A DNA stretch of 64,000 nucleotides from Oopsacas minuta (taxonomy: Eukaryota > Porifera > Hexactinellida > Lyssacinosida > Leucopsacidae), in assembly GCA_024704765.1 (NCBI GenBank), contig JAKMXF010000111.1:1256619-1320618 (forward strand). Reading direction: 5' to 3'. Shown piece by piece: positions 11,064-21,205 of the stretch. The stretch's first letter is position 1. Every line of letters starts with the position of its first letter. The notes beneath the pieces were generated by a model. It searched no databases and was not told where the DNA came from. It saw only the letters and a program-made list of their open reading frames with translations. The translations under genes were made by a program, and so were the position numbers.

Positions 11064-13040
11064 TCAATAATCTTGATTTGTTTGCAAGCTCTTATATAGA
11101 TTAACACTTAGTCTAGGATCGTTCCCAATAATCAAGACAGGATCAGTTTGGGGTACAGGGGGCGGTAACTCTATTTCAATTAGCATACTCAATACTTTAG
11201 AAAAGGTTGGCCTTTCTGATTTTTCACTTCTCCATGTTTCTATCATTGTTTTGTATACATCTCGATTACAGCCTGTAGGTGGAGGTAACTTTGTCCCTAC
11301 TGATAGAGCCCTGACTATTTCCTCATTCGTAGAGTATGGCCATGGTCTCATTCCCAATGACCAGATCTCGTACATTGTCATGCCGAGTGACCACACATCA
11401 CTCTTTTCAGAATACTTTTGATAGAACACAGCTTCTGGAGCGCACCATCTGAACGGGATCTGTCCTCCCTTTGAAGTGTAGTCACCTTCCATACCGAACT
11501 GACGCGTCATTCCAAAGTCTGCAATACGACAAGTTAAGTTTTTAGATACCAAGACATTTCTTGCAGCAAGGTCGCGATGAATAAACTGCATTTCTGCTAG
11601 ATACTTCATACCAGCTGTGATATTGAGACAGAACTGTAGTAAGAGTGAAGGTAACAGCTGACATTTATCAAGTTGGGATTCTTTCAGCTTAAGCAAAAGT
11701 TCCCTCAGCTCAGATTTGAGTAGCTCTGTAATCATCATGTAAGGAGAACTACTAACTACACCAATTAACCTCAATACATTAGGATGTTTGAATTGGTTTA
11801 ATATCATTGCTTCCTTTATAAACGCATTTTCTGCTTCATTATTTGTATAATCTTTTAATTTCTTAACAGCTACGTCAATAGTACCATCAGGTGAACTATA
11901 TTGTGCACTGTAAACGATTCCAAACTGCCCTTGTGCTATTAACTGTCCAATTTTTAATTTGTCTTTATTTACTTCGATATTAGGATCATGACGTAGAGAT
12001 TTGATATACCGTGGAGGCTCAACGTATATCTTCCCAGAAGATGTGAGATGGTGATTCTTACTCACTCCTCGCTTAGAAATAGACGCATAATATTCTGTAT
12101 CAACATAACCGTCAAGGATGGAGGTATAAAAGTCTTCTTCCTTATGACAATCAAGTAGATTCGATTTACTTTTGGTAGTTGTAGGAGATTTTGGTTGGAT
12201 TGGTGATTCATATTTCCTTGAAGAATTTGCGTATGCTGTTAATGATGAATTAGAGGGTGGGACAGGAGGTATGGCCATCTGTGGTATAGGGTCAATAGAG
12301 TCAAAACTCCCACCAGCGGATTCAATTCTAGGTCTTCTCTCATAGCTTAGATTTTCGCTGGGATATGAATCGAAGCTGTCATCATCCATGAGCGGAAAAG
12401 TTCTATCCGTGTGGTCATTATTCGCTAAGGTGCCATAACGATTACTTGAATGAGAAACACTTCGAATATCACCATGATGTGTATTTTTAAATCTCATACA
12501 TTTGATTAAGACGAGTATTATACTGAATAGAGCGATCACGATAAGGATAACTGATAGGACAGATCCCACTACTATGCCTATTTCGTTATTATTCTGTTGA
12601 GATGTACCATCTACATCTAATTCACATTTAGGTTCTAGACTATTGTGGCATAAATGACAATAATCAGATTCATTAACGTAATTACATGTAGATGTGAAGT
12701 TGCAATATGAAATATATTTATTTCCATCACAATTCGTTAAAACCGGTTTCAGATTATTATTTGAGCTCTCATAACTCTCAACTGATCCAATATGAACCAT
12801 CCCTAGACAGAATTCATTGGTAGAGATATCGCCCAATCCTTCATCATTGAAACATAAAAACTTCCATTCGAGGGTCCTATTATTACTATTCAAACATATT
12901 TGAATAACATTAGATAAGTTTCCTATACTAGTTACTCTTTTGTCTCCGTCTCTACTACAACTTTGAGCGAATGTGTATGATAGATAAAACGTTAATACAG
13001 AAAGAGACAGCAAATAAACAAGTAAAATATTGGAATACAT
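11064..13040 (-). CDS. Receptor tyrosine kinase with short SRCR-like ectodomain
   Basis: Single-exon RTK, 658 aa. Signal peptide about 1-25, then a divergent Cys-containing SRCR-like region (about 27-135; starts SCSRDGDKRVTS, includes CHLC) and no EGF unit. Membrane span about 152-178 (IGIVVGSVLSVILIVIALF). The cytoplasmic linker is rich in Ser and Pro with tyrosines (YGTL, YASIS, YVDTEYYAS). Kinase about 357-630: AQGQFGIVYS loop, VAVKKL lysine, HRDLAARN, ADFGMT, a single activation-loop Tyr (GDYTSKGG), WCAPEA, SDVWSLGM. The C-terminal tail IIGNDPRLSVNLYKSLQ matches a tail motif shared with three other RTKs in the cluster. The catalytic residues are intact. Ligand unknown. Confidence 0.94.
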   Translation of the reverse strand: MYSNILLVYLLSLSVLTFYLSYTFAQSCSRDGDKRVTSIGNLSNVIQICLNSNNRTLEWKFLCFNDEGLGDISTNEFCLGMVHIGSVESYESSNNNLKPVLTNCDGNKYISYCNFTSTCNYVNESDYCHLCHNSLEPKCELDVDGTSQQNNNEIGIVVGSVLSVILIVIALFSIILVLIKCMRFKNTHHGDIRSVSHSSNRYGTLANNDHTDRTFPLMDDDSFDSYPSENLSYERRPRIESAGGSFDSIDPIPQMAIPPVPPSNSSLTAYANSSRKYESPIQPKSPTTTKSKSNLLDCHKEEDFYTSILDGYVDTEYYASISKRGVSKNHHLTSSGKIYVEPPRYIKSLRHDPNIEVNKDKLKIGQLIAQGQFGIVYSAQYSSPDGTIDVAVKKLKDYTNNEAENAFIKEAMILNQFKHPNVLRLIGVVSSSPYMMITELLKSELRELLLKLKESQLDKCQLLPSLLLQFCLNITAGMKYLAEMQFIHRDLAARNVLVSKNLTCRIADFGMTRQFGMEGDYTSKGGQIPFRWCAPEAVFYQKYSEKSDVWSLGMTMYEIWSLGMRPWPYSTNEEIVRALSVGTKLPPPTGCNRDVYKTMIETWRSEKSERPTFSKVLSMLIEIELPPPVPQTDPVLIIGNDPRLSVNLYKSLQTNQDY

Positions 13041-13484
13041 AAAAGCGAGAATCCAATTTCTTCCAGTACGATATTATTGATAAAGCAATATTATCCATGA
13101 TTATGAGAATATCTACCAGAAGAGTGATATATGATATGTACTTCTGAATAGATGTACCTATGACTATCAATTGATGCCTCCAAATGCAGTATAAATGAAA
13201 AAGAATACTTTGGGGCCTCTCTACGTGAGGCGTATTTCGATCATTTTTACTCAAAATATTTCAGTAATAACAAATTCCATAAGCTGGATCCTGACATTAA
13301 ATTGAATAATAAAATTGGACTCGTAACAGAGCAAAATGGATAAATAATAGATTAATAGAATAAAGAATAAATGTGAATCATTTTCAGATGCTGTGAATTT
13401 ATGTTCTATCAAAATTGATTGAGCATTTTATAAATTCAATATTCGGTATCAGGCTTATTCATTAGAAGATTAAAAAGTTAGTAA
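13041..13484. other. Spacer between two minus-strand RTK genes
   Basis: AT-rich, no coding sequence or repeat recognised. The frame at 12955-13254 overlaps the signal peptide of the downstream RTK in another frame and is a shadow. Confidence 0.4.
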
Positions 13485-15884
13485 TCAAGAATCCAAAGAA
13501 CACTTGGATATTTGCCTAAAAGTTGGTCTCATTTTTGGATCTTGCCTCCATGTCTCTAACATGATTTGGTACATTTTTTCTGGACAACGGACAGGTTGTG
13601 AGAGGGTGTCTCCGTTTGTAAGAGCTTGTATAACTTCCTCATTATTACAACCTTCCCATGGCTTATCTCCCAGTGACCAGATCTCGTACAGTGTCATACC
13701 AAATGACCACACATCAGATTTCTCAGAGAATTTATTGTAGAACAGAGCTTCTGGAGCTGTCCAACGGAGAGGTACCCTTCCACCACCTGAAGAGGTGTAG
13801 TAATCATTGTCACAATCTATTCCTCGTGACATACCGAAATCTGCCACACGTACACTCAAATCTTTCGCTACTAACACATTCCTAGCAGCTAAATCTCTAT
13901 GAATGAATTTCTTATCAGCTAGATGCTCCATTCCAGCTGCTATCTCCTGACTGAACTTCAGCAGTAGATTTTGAATATTTAGTTTGTCTGAAGAAGCAGT
14001 AGGTCTAATTTGGAGTAAGAGTTGTCTCAGTTCTGTCTTGAGGAGTTCTGTTACCATCATCCATGGTTCTTGAGTTGTCAGTATACCGATAAGTCTGAGT
14101 ACGTAGGGATGATGGAACTGAGTGAGAATAGCAGCCTCCCTCATGAAATCCATTTTGGTATCTTTGTTAGTACCCACAGTTTCCTTCAACGTTTTGATAG
14201 CTACAGGAATGTCTCCCTTCCCTGTACTGTATTTACCTCTGTACACAACACCGAACTGACCAGAAGCGAACTTTTCTCCTATCTCTATATCTTCTGCTCT
14301 AATCTCATGGATATATGCATCTACCATGTGTTTCAATTCAGGGAAGTTCTTAGGAGGCTCCAAATAAGGGCTATCAACTATAGTGCTCTTGTATAAAGAG
14401 TTAACTGATACACCAAAATGAATAGAGTCTATCAGCTGATTTGGATCAATCTTCTGACTTAGTAGGTTAGCATACATACTTGGTTCTATGACCTCCCCAC
14501 CCACTATACTCATATAGTGTTCTATGTTATTATATTCTAGCAGAAAATGAGTTGGATCTTGATATGGCGATGGATCTTGTGAAATGGTGTGATATATATT
14601 TGATGAGTTTCGAAGTGAATTGATAGGAGAATCACAATATATTTCAACCACTTCAGAATAAATTACTTCTTCTCCAGCAACATTGTCACAAGTTGTAACT
14701 GTAGGGTTATTGGTATTTAAATCTCTCCCTTCAAGATTATCAAGAATTAAAGTACGTGGCTCTTGCAAAAGCTTATCTGTGGATTTCTTCCTGCAAGTAA
14801 GACAAATAACTAATATGATGAGGACAGACAAAATAATGGATATACTGATAGCAATAACAAGACTGATGACCAAACCTATGATACTAATGTTATTATCGAC
14901 AGCTGACTCAGAGCAATTTCCTTGATTTAACCCAGATGAAGTACAGTCGATAGTTGGCAAAATAGTTTCTGTCGTAGACAAAATAGATTCTGTCGTAAGC
15001 ATAATAGTTTCTGTCGTAGGCATAGTAGTTTCTGTCGTAGACAAAATAGTTTTTGTCGTAGGCAAAATAGTTTCTATCGTAGGCATAGTGGTTTCTGTCG
15101 TAGGCATAGTGGTTTCTGTCGTAGGCATAGTAGTTTCTGTCGTAGGCATAGTAGTTTCTGTCGTAGGCATAGTAGTTTCTGTCGTAGACAAAATAGTTTC
15201 TGTCGTAGGCATAGTAGACTCAACATTAGTTTGGTTAGAAGTTGGTATTTGTGTAGATATGGTCGTACTAATTGTTGTTAATGGTTGAGTTAATTGTTGG
15301 GTGTCGTGAGAAGTAGTACCTACAGTAATATCATGAATACTACAATCAACTCCACTAATTCCAGTAGGACAGATACACTCGCCTAGAAAACAGAACCCTC
15401 CATTCATACAAGCCTCCTCACACACACATCTTCCTTCCTCACAAATTCCAGCATTACAATCGGTTTCTGCGTTACTGCATCGTCTGCAACTAAATTCAAC
15501 AGCAGACACATAATGACAATCCTCCATTGTTGTACTATGACTACAATCCAATAGAGACATACTGTCACTACTGCAGTCTAGATTTATTAATTTAACCATA
15601 CCATCGCTTATAATATTAGAGGCACCTAACCCTGAGTAATCTGACAAGATGTAACCAGCTCTTCTACAATACACATATGCCTCACTACTACTCCAACCTT
15701 CAAAACACACAAAGGTCCAACTTTTAACTCCATTATTCTCAAAACAAATCTGTATTACATCGTTTCTATTTGCAGCAGATACCACCCTCTCATCTCCCTC
15801 TACGTCACAAGAATCGGAGAATACAACTCCTGAGGTTAGAAGCAGAAGCTGGACTACTCGTAAAATCCTCTGGTAAAAGTACAT
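13485..15884 (-). CDS. Receptor tyrosine kinase, SRCR + EGF + Thr-rich stalk
   Basis: Single-exon RTK, 799 aa. Signal peptide about 1-23; SRCR about 26-133 (SCDVEGDERVVSAANR..., WSSSEAYVYCRRAGY); EGF-like module about 135-182 (CMNGGFCFLGECICP); Thr/Ser-rich mucin-like stalk about 195-312 built of TTETTMP repeats; membrane span about 331-365. Kinase about 530-795: ASGQFGVVYRG, VAIKTL, HRDLAARN, ADFGMS, DYYTSSGGG, WTAPEA, SDVWSFGM. The C-terminus stops soon after the last kinase helix (FRQISKCSLDS) and lacks the GNDP tail of its neighbours. A 766-bp block (13589-14354) covering almost the whole kinase is nearly identical, in inverted orientation, to 18094-18859 in the next RTK, although the ectodomains are unrelated. 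Confidence 0.95.
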   Translation of the reverse strand: MYFYQRILRVVQLLLLTSGVVFSDSCDVEGDERVVSAANRNDVIQICFENNGVKSWTFVCFEGWSSSEAYVYCRRAGYILSDYSGLGASNIISDGMVKLINLDCSSDSMSLLDCSHSTTMEDCHYVSAVEFSCRRCSNAETDCNAGICEEGRCVCEEACMNGGFCFLGECICPTGISGVDCSIHDITVGTTSHDTQQLTQPLTTISTTISTQIPTSNQTNVESTMPTTETILSTTETTMPTTETTMPTTETTMPTTETTMPTTETTMPTIETILPTTKTILSTTETTMPTTETIMLTTESILSTTETILPTIDCTSSGLNQGNCSESAVDNNISIIGLVISLVIAISISIILSVLIILVICLTCRKKSTDKLLQEPRTLILDNLEGRDLNTNNPTVTTCDNVAGEEVIYSEVVEIYCDSPINSLRNSSNIYHTISQDPSPYQDPTHFLLEYNNIEHYMSIVGGEVIEPSMYANLLSQKIDPNQLIDSIHFGVSVNSLYKSTIVDSPYLEPPKNFPELKHMVDAYIHEIRAEDIEIGEKFASGQFGVVYRGKYSTGKGDIPVAIKTLKETVGTNKDTKMDFMREAAILTQFHHPYVLRLIGILTTQEPWMMVTELLKTELRQLLLQIRPTASSDKLNIQNLLLKFSQEIAAGMEHLADKKFIHRDLAARNVLVAKDLSVRVADFGMSRGIDCDNDYYTSSGGGRVPLRWTAPEALFYNKFSEKSDVWSFGMTLYEIWSLGDKPWEGCNNEEVIQALTNGDTLSQPVRCPEKMYQIMLETWRQDPKMRPTFRQISKCSLDS
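14955..15215 (-). repeat. Thr-rich stalk minisatellite
   Basis: A 21-bp unit ('gtttctgtcgtaggcata' core on the plus strand) repeats about a dozen times inside the RTK gene and encodes ETTMPTT-type heptads, with variants ILSTTET and ILPTTKT. It forms the probable O-glycosylated stalk between EGF module and membrane. Such arrays commonly vary in copy number between alleles. Confidence 0.88.
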
Positions 15885-16989
15885 AGAATATTAATATGTT
15901 AAATAAATTTGTAGTCCTAATATATTAGGTAATTCAATCAGGCTAGCGCTAGGCAATGAGATAAACCATGGCCTGGGTATACCATTTCAAGGCTAGGTAT
16001 AATGATGTACTATTAATACAAGAATTGAGAATCCGTTTGGGAGAGTTCTACCGAATTATACAGAAATTAATTAAACAGACAGATTTCTAATACATTTTAG
16101 TATTTAAATGTTTTATCAGTAAAGCCTTGATTTCCCGAACAGCAGGGAACGTACGGGAATTTGGCGAAATAGAATCTGAGATTTGAGCTTCTGACTTCTA
16201 TACTAACTATAGTACTAATCCTTTCGAAAGTTATGGTGATGTTAGACACATATTAGTATAAATAAATCTTCCAAGTTGCAACATTCTTGTCAAATATTCC
16301 AACTTCCGAGTTACAAAATCCTCATTTTCTATAATCCTCAAGCATTGAATGTCAAATATCAAAATACAGTAAGACACTATTCAGTTATTCGAATACGTTA
16401 ACACCAAAGTTGAAATTTAGAGACGAAAGGTGTTCGGATAGCCGAGGGTGTACCGTATCCAGCAACCTAATTGGTTACGACATTTATGGAGTTGTTGGTT
16501 AGAAAAATTAATCATTAATACAACTGAAAATTTGATTGCATAATTGTCCGTGTTGATTCTACCATATTAAATAGCATTCCATGAAAATATCTCTAAAATG
16601 CAAACGGCTAAGTATATTAATTACAGAAATTTCACTGAATAATATTACGTATAAGTAACAATTCTAAGAATATAATTAATATAATGCTACATACGCGGAA
16701 TTTATAATTTCGTATTCGTTTGTTGGGTCATGGATTCATTATTAGATTTGACTGAAGGGAAATATACAACAACGGAATCAGAAAACGTGTACTCTAATCA
16801 TTTCTTAAACAAAATAATTATTAGATTATATATGTTTCCGTAAGTTTTTTCTTTAGTTTTCTTGTAATAATTGCGTAGAACATTGCTGGGTTATATGTAA
16901 GACTGTTGTTCAAAATATGATAAATAGAACAAATTTCTGTTTTTGTTATGATAATTATCTGAACACAGTTAAGAACATAGTTATAACAA
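15885..16989. other. Divergent spacer between two RTK genes
   Basis: 1.1 kb between the start codons of the minus-strand RTK ending at 15884 and the plus-strand RTK starting at 16990, so it must hold both promoters. It is AT-rich with no coding sequence. I could not identify a TATA box or other element with confidence. Confidence 0.4.
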
Positions 16990-18966
16990 ATGAAACTTGC
17001 ACTAGTTGTATCTCTCTTAATTATATTTGCATTATGGCAGTGCAGAAGTCAAGAGTGTAGCATGGTGAATGAAATAGAAGATTTACAATGTAATGAATTG
17101 AGAGAAGTTAGGTCAGATGCTATATCATCATCATCGAATTGTCGGTCATTCATTACATATCGAAATAGTAGTGAGAATTGTCAAGATATCCCACACGAAG
17201 ACGAAGATTATCTAGATGGGATAATAGTAATCAAATGCACTCGTAATGATGGTATAATCTGTTTGAAAAGTGAAATGAAATTTAGGTGTACATCGTGTGA
17301 AGATGACGCGAATGGTCGAGGTTTTTGTAATTGTAATTGTATGGCTGAGTGTGAGGTAAGTGATGAAAAAGAGACATGGGACATAATATCTACAGTAAAT
17401 ATAACCCAACAAGTTATCTCAAGAATAAGCACTAATCAACCAACAAGCCCAACTATAAATGAAATAACAGATGCACCAACAGCGAATAATACCACAATAA
17501 GGAACAACAGTAGCCCAACTCCTGATCTCCCATTAAATACAAAGCAATACTTAGCTTACGTATTACCAATAGGTGGAATATTTATCATATTACTGATAGC
17601 AGTGCTAATCCCTATCATTGTGTGTTTGATATGTAGAAGGGTATTAAGTAAAGGTAAAGATCCAGAATTAGATACACACTCGATGGATATAAGCCAGTTA
17701 TACATAAATCCTCATATCAGCTCTACGAATGAATCTAACTATTCCACGATATCAGAAATAGAACCCAATAATACCTGTAATTCTCTCAGAAACCACTCCA
17801 ACCAAGATACAAGTAATGGTATAACATCGAATAGACTATCTGAAAATATGTATCAAGAGATCAGATCTAGCCTCATATCAGAAGCAACAACTCCCGGGGA
17901 AATGATACAAAATGTATTATACAATTTCGGTGCTACCAATGAGACAGATATCTCAAATAACTTTTATCATGTCTTGGTAGCTGGTGAAGTAATTCAACCA
18001 AACATTTATGATCAAATAATAGAGGTTAATTCTTTATACTCGAAAGATAATACAAGCAATGAGCAGCGAGATTTTCATAACTACATCGAGCCCCCTAAGA
18101 ACTTCCCTGAATTGAAACACATGGTAGATGCATATATCCATGAGATTAAGGCAGAGGATATAGAGATAGGAGAAGAGTTCGCTTCTGGTCAGTTCGGTGT
18201 TGTGTACAGAGGTAAATACAGTACAGGGAAGGGAGACATTCCTGTAGCTATCAAAACGTTGAAGGAAACTGTGGGTACTAACAAAGATACCAAAATGGAT
18301 TTCATGAGGGAGGCTGCTATTCTCACTCAGTTCCATCATCCCTACGTACTCAGACTTATCGGTATACTGACAACTCAAGAACCATGGATGATGGTAACAG
18401 AACTCCTCAAGACAGAACTGAGACAACTCTTACTCCAAATTAGACCTACTGCTTCTTCAGACAAACTAAATATTCAAAATCTACTGCTGAAGTTCAGTCA
18501 GGAGATAGCAGCTGGAATGGAGCATCTAGCTGATAAGAAATTCATTCATAGAGATTTAGCTGCTAGGAATGTGTTAGTAGCGAAAGATTTGAGTGTACGT
18601 GTGGCAGATTTCGGTATGTCACGAGGAATAGATTGTGACAATGATTACTACACCTCTTCAGGTGGTGGAAGGGTACCTCTCCGTTGGACAGCTCCAGAAG
18701 CTCTGTTCTACAATAAATTCTCTGAGAAATCTGATGTGTGGTCATTTGGTATGACACTGTACGAGATCTGGTCACTGGGAGATAAGCCATGGGAAGGTTG
18801 TAATAATGAGGAAGTTATACAAGCTCTTACAAACGGAGACACCCTCTCACAACCTGTCCAATGTCCTGATCAAATATATCAAATTATGCTTGAGACCTGG
18901 AAGCAAGATAAAGATTATCGCCCAAGTTTCTCCCAACTGAACAGAGAGCTGAATTTACCTATATGA
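16990..18966 (+). CDS. Receptor tyrosine kinase with atypical ectodomain and converted kinase
   Basis: Single-exon RTK, 658 aa. Signal peptide about 1-20 (MKLALVVSLLIIFALW). The ectodomain (about 21-185) has Cys pairs (CTSCEDDANGRGFCNCNC) but I recognise neither an SRCR nor a typical EGF repeat. A Thr/Asn-rich stalk precedes the membrane span at about 186-214. The juxtamembrane region has YINPH, YSTIS, YQEIR and YHVLV tyrosines. Kinase about 388-650 with SGQFGVVYRG, VAIKTL, HRDLAARN, ADFGMS, DYYTSSGGG and SDVWSFGM. It differs from the 13485-15884 kinase only at the edges of the shared block (for example IKAED versus IRAED, GEEFA versus GEKFA). The end (FSQLNRELNLPI) is unrelated to that neighbour. 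So the same catalytic module is attached to a different sensor. Confidence 0.94.
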   Translation: MKLALVVSLLIIFALWQCRSQECSMVNEIEDLQCNELREVRSDAISSSSNCRSFITYRNSSENCQDIPHEDEDYLDGIIVIKCTRNDGIICLKSEMKFRCTSCEDDANGRGFCNCNCMAECEVSDEKETWDIISTVNITQQVISRISTNQPTSPTINEITDAPTANNTTIRNNSSPTPDLPLNTKQYLAYVLPIGGIFIILLIAVLIPIIVCLICRRVLSKGKDPELDTHSMDISQLYINPHISSTNESNYSTISEIEPNNTCNSLRNHSNQDTSNGITSNRLSENMYQEIRSSLISEATTPGEMIQNVLYNFGATNETDISNNFYHVLVAGEVIQPNIYDQIIEVNSLYSKDNTSNEQRDFHNYIEPPKNFPELKHMVDAYIHEIKAEDIEIGEEFASGQFGVVYRGKYSTGKGDIPVAIKTLKETVGTNKDTKMDFMREAAILTQFHHPYVLRLIGILTTQEPWMMVTELLKTELRQLLLQIRPTASSDKLNIQNLLLKFSQEIAAGMEHLADKKFIHRDLAARNVLVAKDLSVRVADFGMSRGIDCDNDYYTSSGGGRVPLRWTAPEALFYNKFSEKSDVWSFGMTLYEIWSLGDKPWEGCNNEEVIQALTNGDTLSQPVQCPDQIYQIMLETWKQDKDYRPSFSQLNRELNLPI

Positions 18967-21205
18967 TTTCAGTCATCAAGCTACTTCTCAATATTATTAA
19001 ACACTTGATTGTGTAAATCAAGATTTCTGGAATAACATTTGTTATGATATTCAAGTTGATTGTAAATTATGTCAATACTCAAAACTTAATCTTGCAGCCT
19101 TTGTACTCAATTTCAAGTAATAACACCTTGAAACACATTCGCTCTCTCATTTTTAACGCCCTAGGTTTGAATTTTTGAAAAATGGCTATAAACTTATAAT
19201 TCATTTAAACCATGGATGCCTAGTTAAGCTATATGTATATCTAACATGGTTAATATACAATATTTTGTAAACTAATAATATCATAATTATATTATTAGGA
19301 ATTTAGGACCTTGGTCATTAGTTGCATGGGAAACGGACGCTAGAGTTAGGTAAACCTCATGCTATACACATTCCATTCCATCGATGAATTTATTTTCCTA
19401 TACAGCCAGGGGCGTAGGGCCCCAAACAAATGTAAGGGTTCACAACTTCAGACCAGACGAGTTTTTAATTAAATTCCTCTGACTTTACTAATTATCACTA
19501 AGAAATAAGAATATATACTAAAGTTTCCAAAATATCCAAAGTAGTCAGAGAATATATTGATGACCCTTAATTTAGGGTAGGGACAGATATTTCACTTAAA
19601 CATGCGTTTTGGGGTGATTTTATTTTATATTGAGAGTGAGATCGCGAGTGAAGAGAGCCGAAATTTTACCGTTTGAAATTCGATCCAAATATTATGTATT
19701 TAGATTCCAATTTTGATATTTTCAAATCTATATCTCATATATTTACCATATTTACAACCAGGGTAGGATATATGTCCGAGATGCCTGAGCTGCACTCCCA
19801 GTCTGCCAGCTGGATATTTTCTATCTGTCTTTGTAGCAATTATTATTATTATTATTATTATTTGCAGAATGTACAAAATAGAAATGATAATTATAATATC
19901 GCAGATAATCAGTATTTTGTAATTTGTACACATAAACATGAATAATAAAGATACCATCTTCATTTGATTATAAGTTCTTAGATAAGCTTACGTGCTACAA
20001 CATTTTAAGAAAGATTTTTTGTCTACAAAGTATTTTTTGCGATAATTAGCCAGTAAACTAAGTTATCAAAATGATGATATGCAATACTATAATTTACTTA
20101 AAATTGTGTCGGAATTTCATCTCGTATATTCATCGAATTTTCATTAGTTTGAAAACTTTGAAAATATTAAAATATATAATCGCAGCGTAAAATTTGCAAT
20201 TATATTAGTTGATGCAATTCCATAGAGTATTGCACAACAGCGTATGTTCTTTCTAATTGTAATCAAATGTATTTTCAACATGTAACTTGAGTAATAATTA
20301 TTACTATCTGTCAGACAGTGAGGAGACTGTTTGGCACCAGGGGTTACGTCTCTGGAGAGAGACAATTAGATTCAATTTCACTGAGGCAACATCATGAATC
20401 ATGTCGATGAGTATTCGATTGCCACTGAAATCGAATATTTATTAAAATATGTCTAGGATTATTGGAAAATTATAATATTCTAACAAAAATCTGTAAATAT
20501 TTACGTCTAGAACAAATAGTTAATTCCTTTAAATAAATTATTTCTGATAAATATGGTCTCATAATCATAGTAACTTAAGTATGCGAAACCAAAGTAGAAA
20601 GTTTCAAGAAATAGACTATCAGATTAAGATTATATAAGGGAATATTCATGCATTTCGAAGTGACAATGTGTCCCATCTTTTTCGACACATTATACAATAC
20701 TTGATTAATTCACTAATTCATGAAATTTTCTTGTAAATCATAATTCAGATGAACATTTCTTGGTAAAAATTTGATTACAATATTAACAGTATGAAGTTCT
20801 ACAATATTTCTGAGAAAATATGCCAAGAGTTTATTAAATGATTAGATAATACACATATGTGTATATATATATAATAATAAGCTTTCTCAGAAAACAGTAA
20901 GTCTGGTTATAGTTGTTGATCTATAAAGCCATTTCAACTTAGTCAAGCTCTGTAATACCACAAATTATGCTAAATATTCGCATAATAATTATTAGACTGA
21001 ATGGAATCATGGCCACATAATAATCTGTGTGGTATAACAACATAGTGGGAAGATCAACGAATTCTAATTTCATAGAGATGAAATTCAATGAGTGTACAAA
21101 TAATTGTGTTTTTATCAAGAATTGTGTCTCTGAGTCTGCCCTATAAATGCAGTAGGATTGTCAATAATATGATTTTTCAAACAATTAAACAGCACATACA
21201 TTGAG
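18967..21205. other. 2.2-kb spacer, no gene recognised
   Basis: AT-rich. It holds an (ATT)n microsatellite at about 19839-19862 and a (TA)n tract near 20860. The frames at 19673-19945, 19700-19963 and 20144-20365 cross the microsatellite or AT-rich DNA and have no protein-like features. The end of the spacer must contain the promoter of the RTK at 21206. Confidence 0.45.

Noticed and set aside
13504-14396. Frames antisense to the RTK kinase (and their twins at 18034-18790)
   Set aside because: They are mirror shadows of the shared kinase block. Their identity simply reflects the duplicated DNA.
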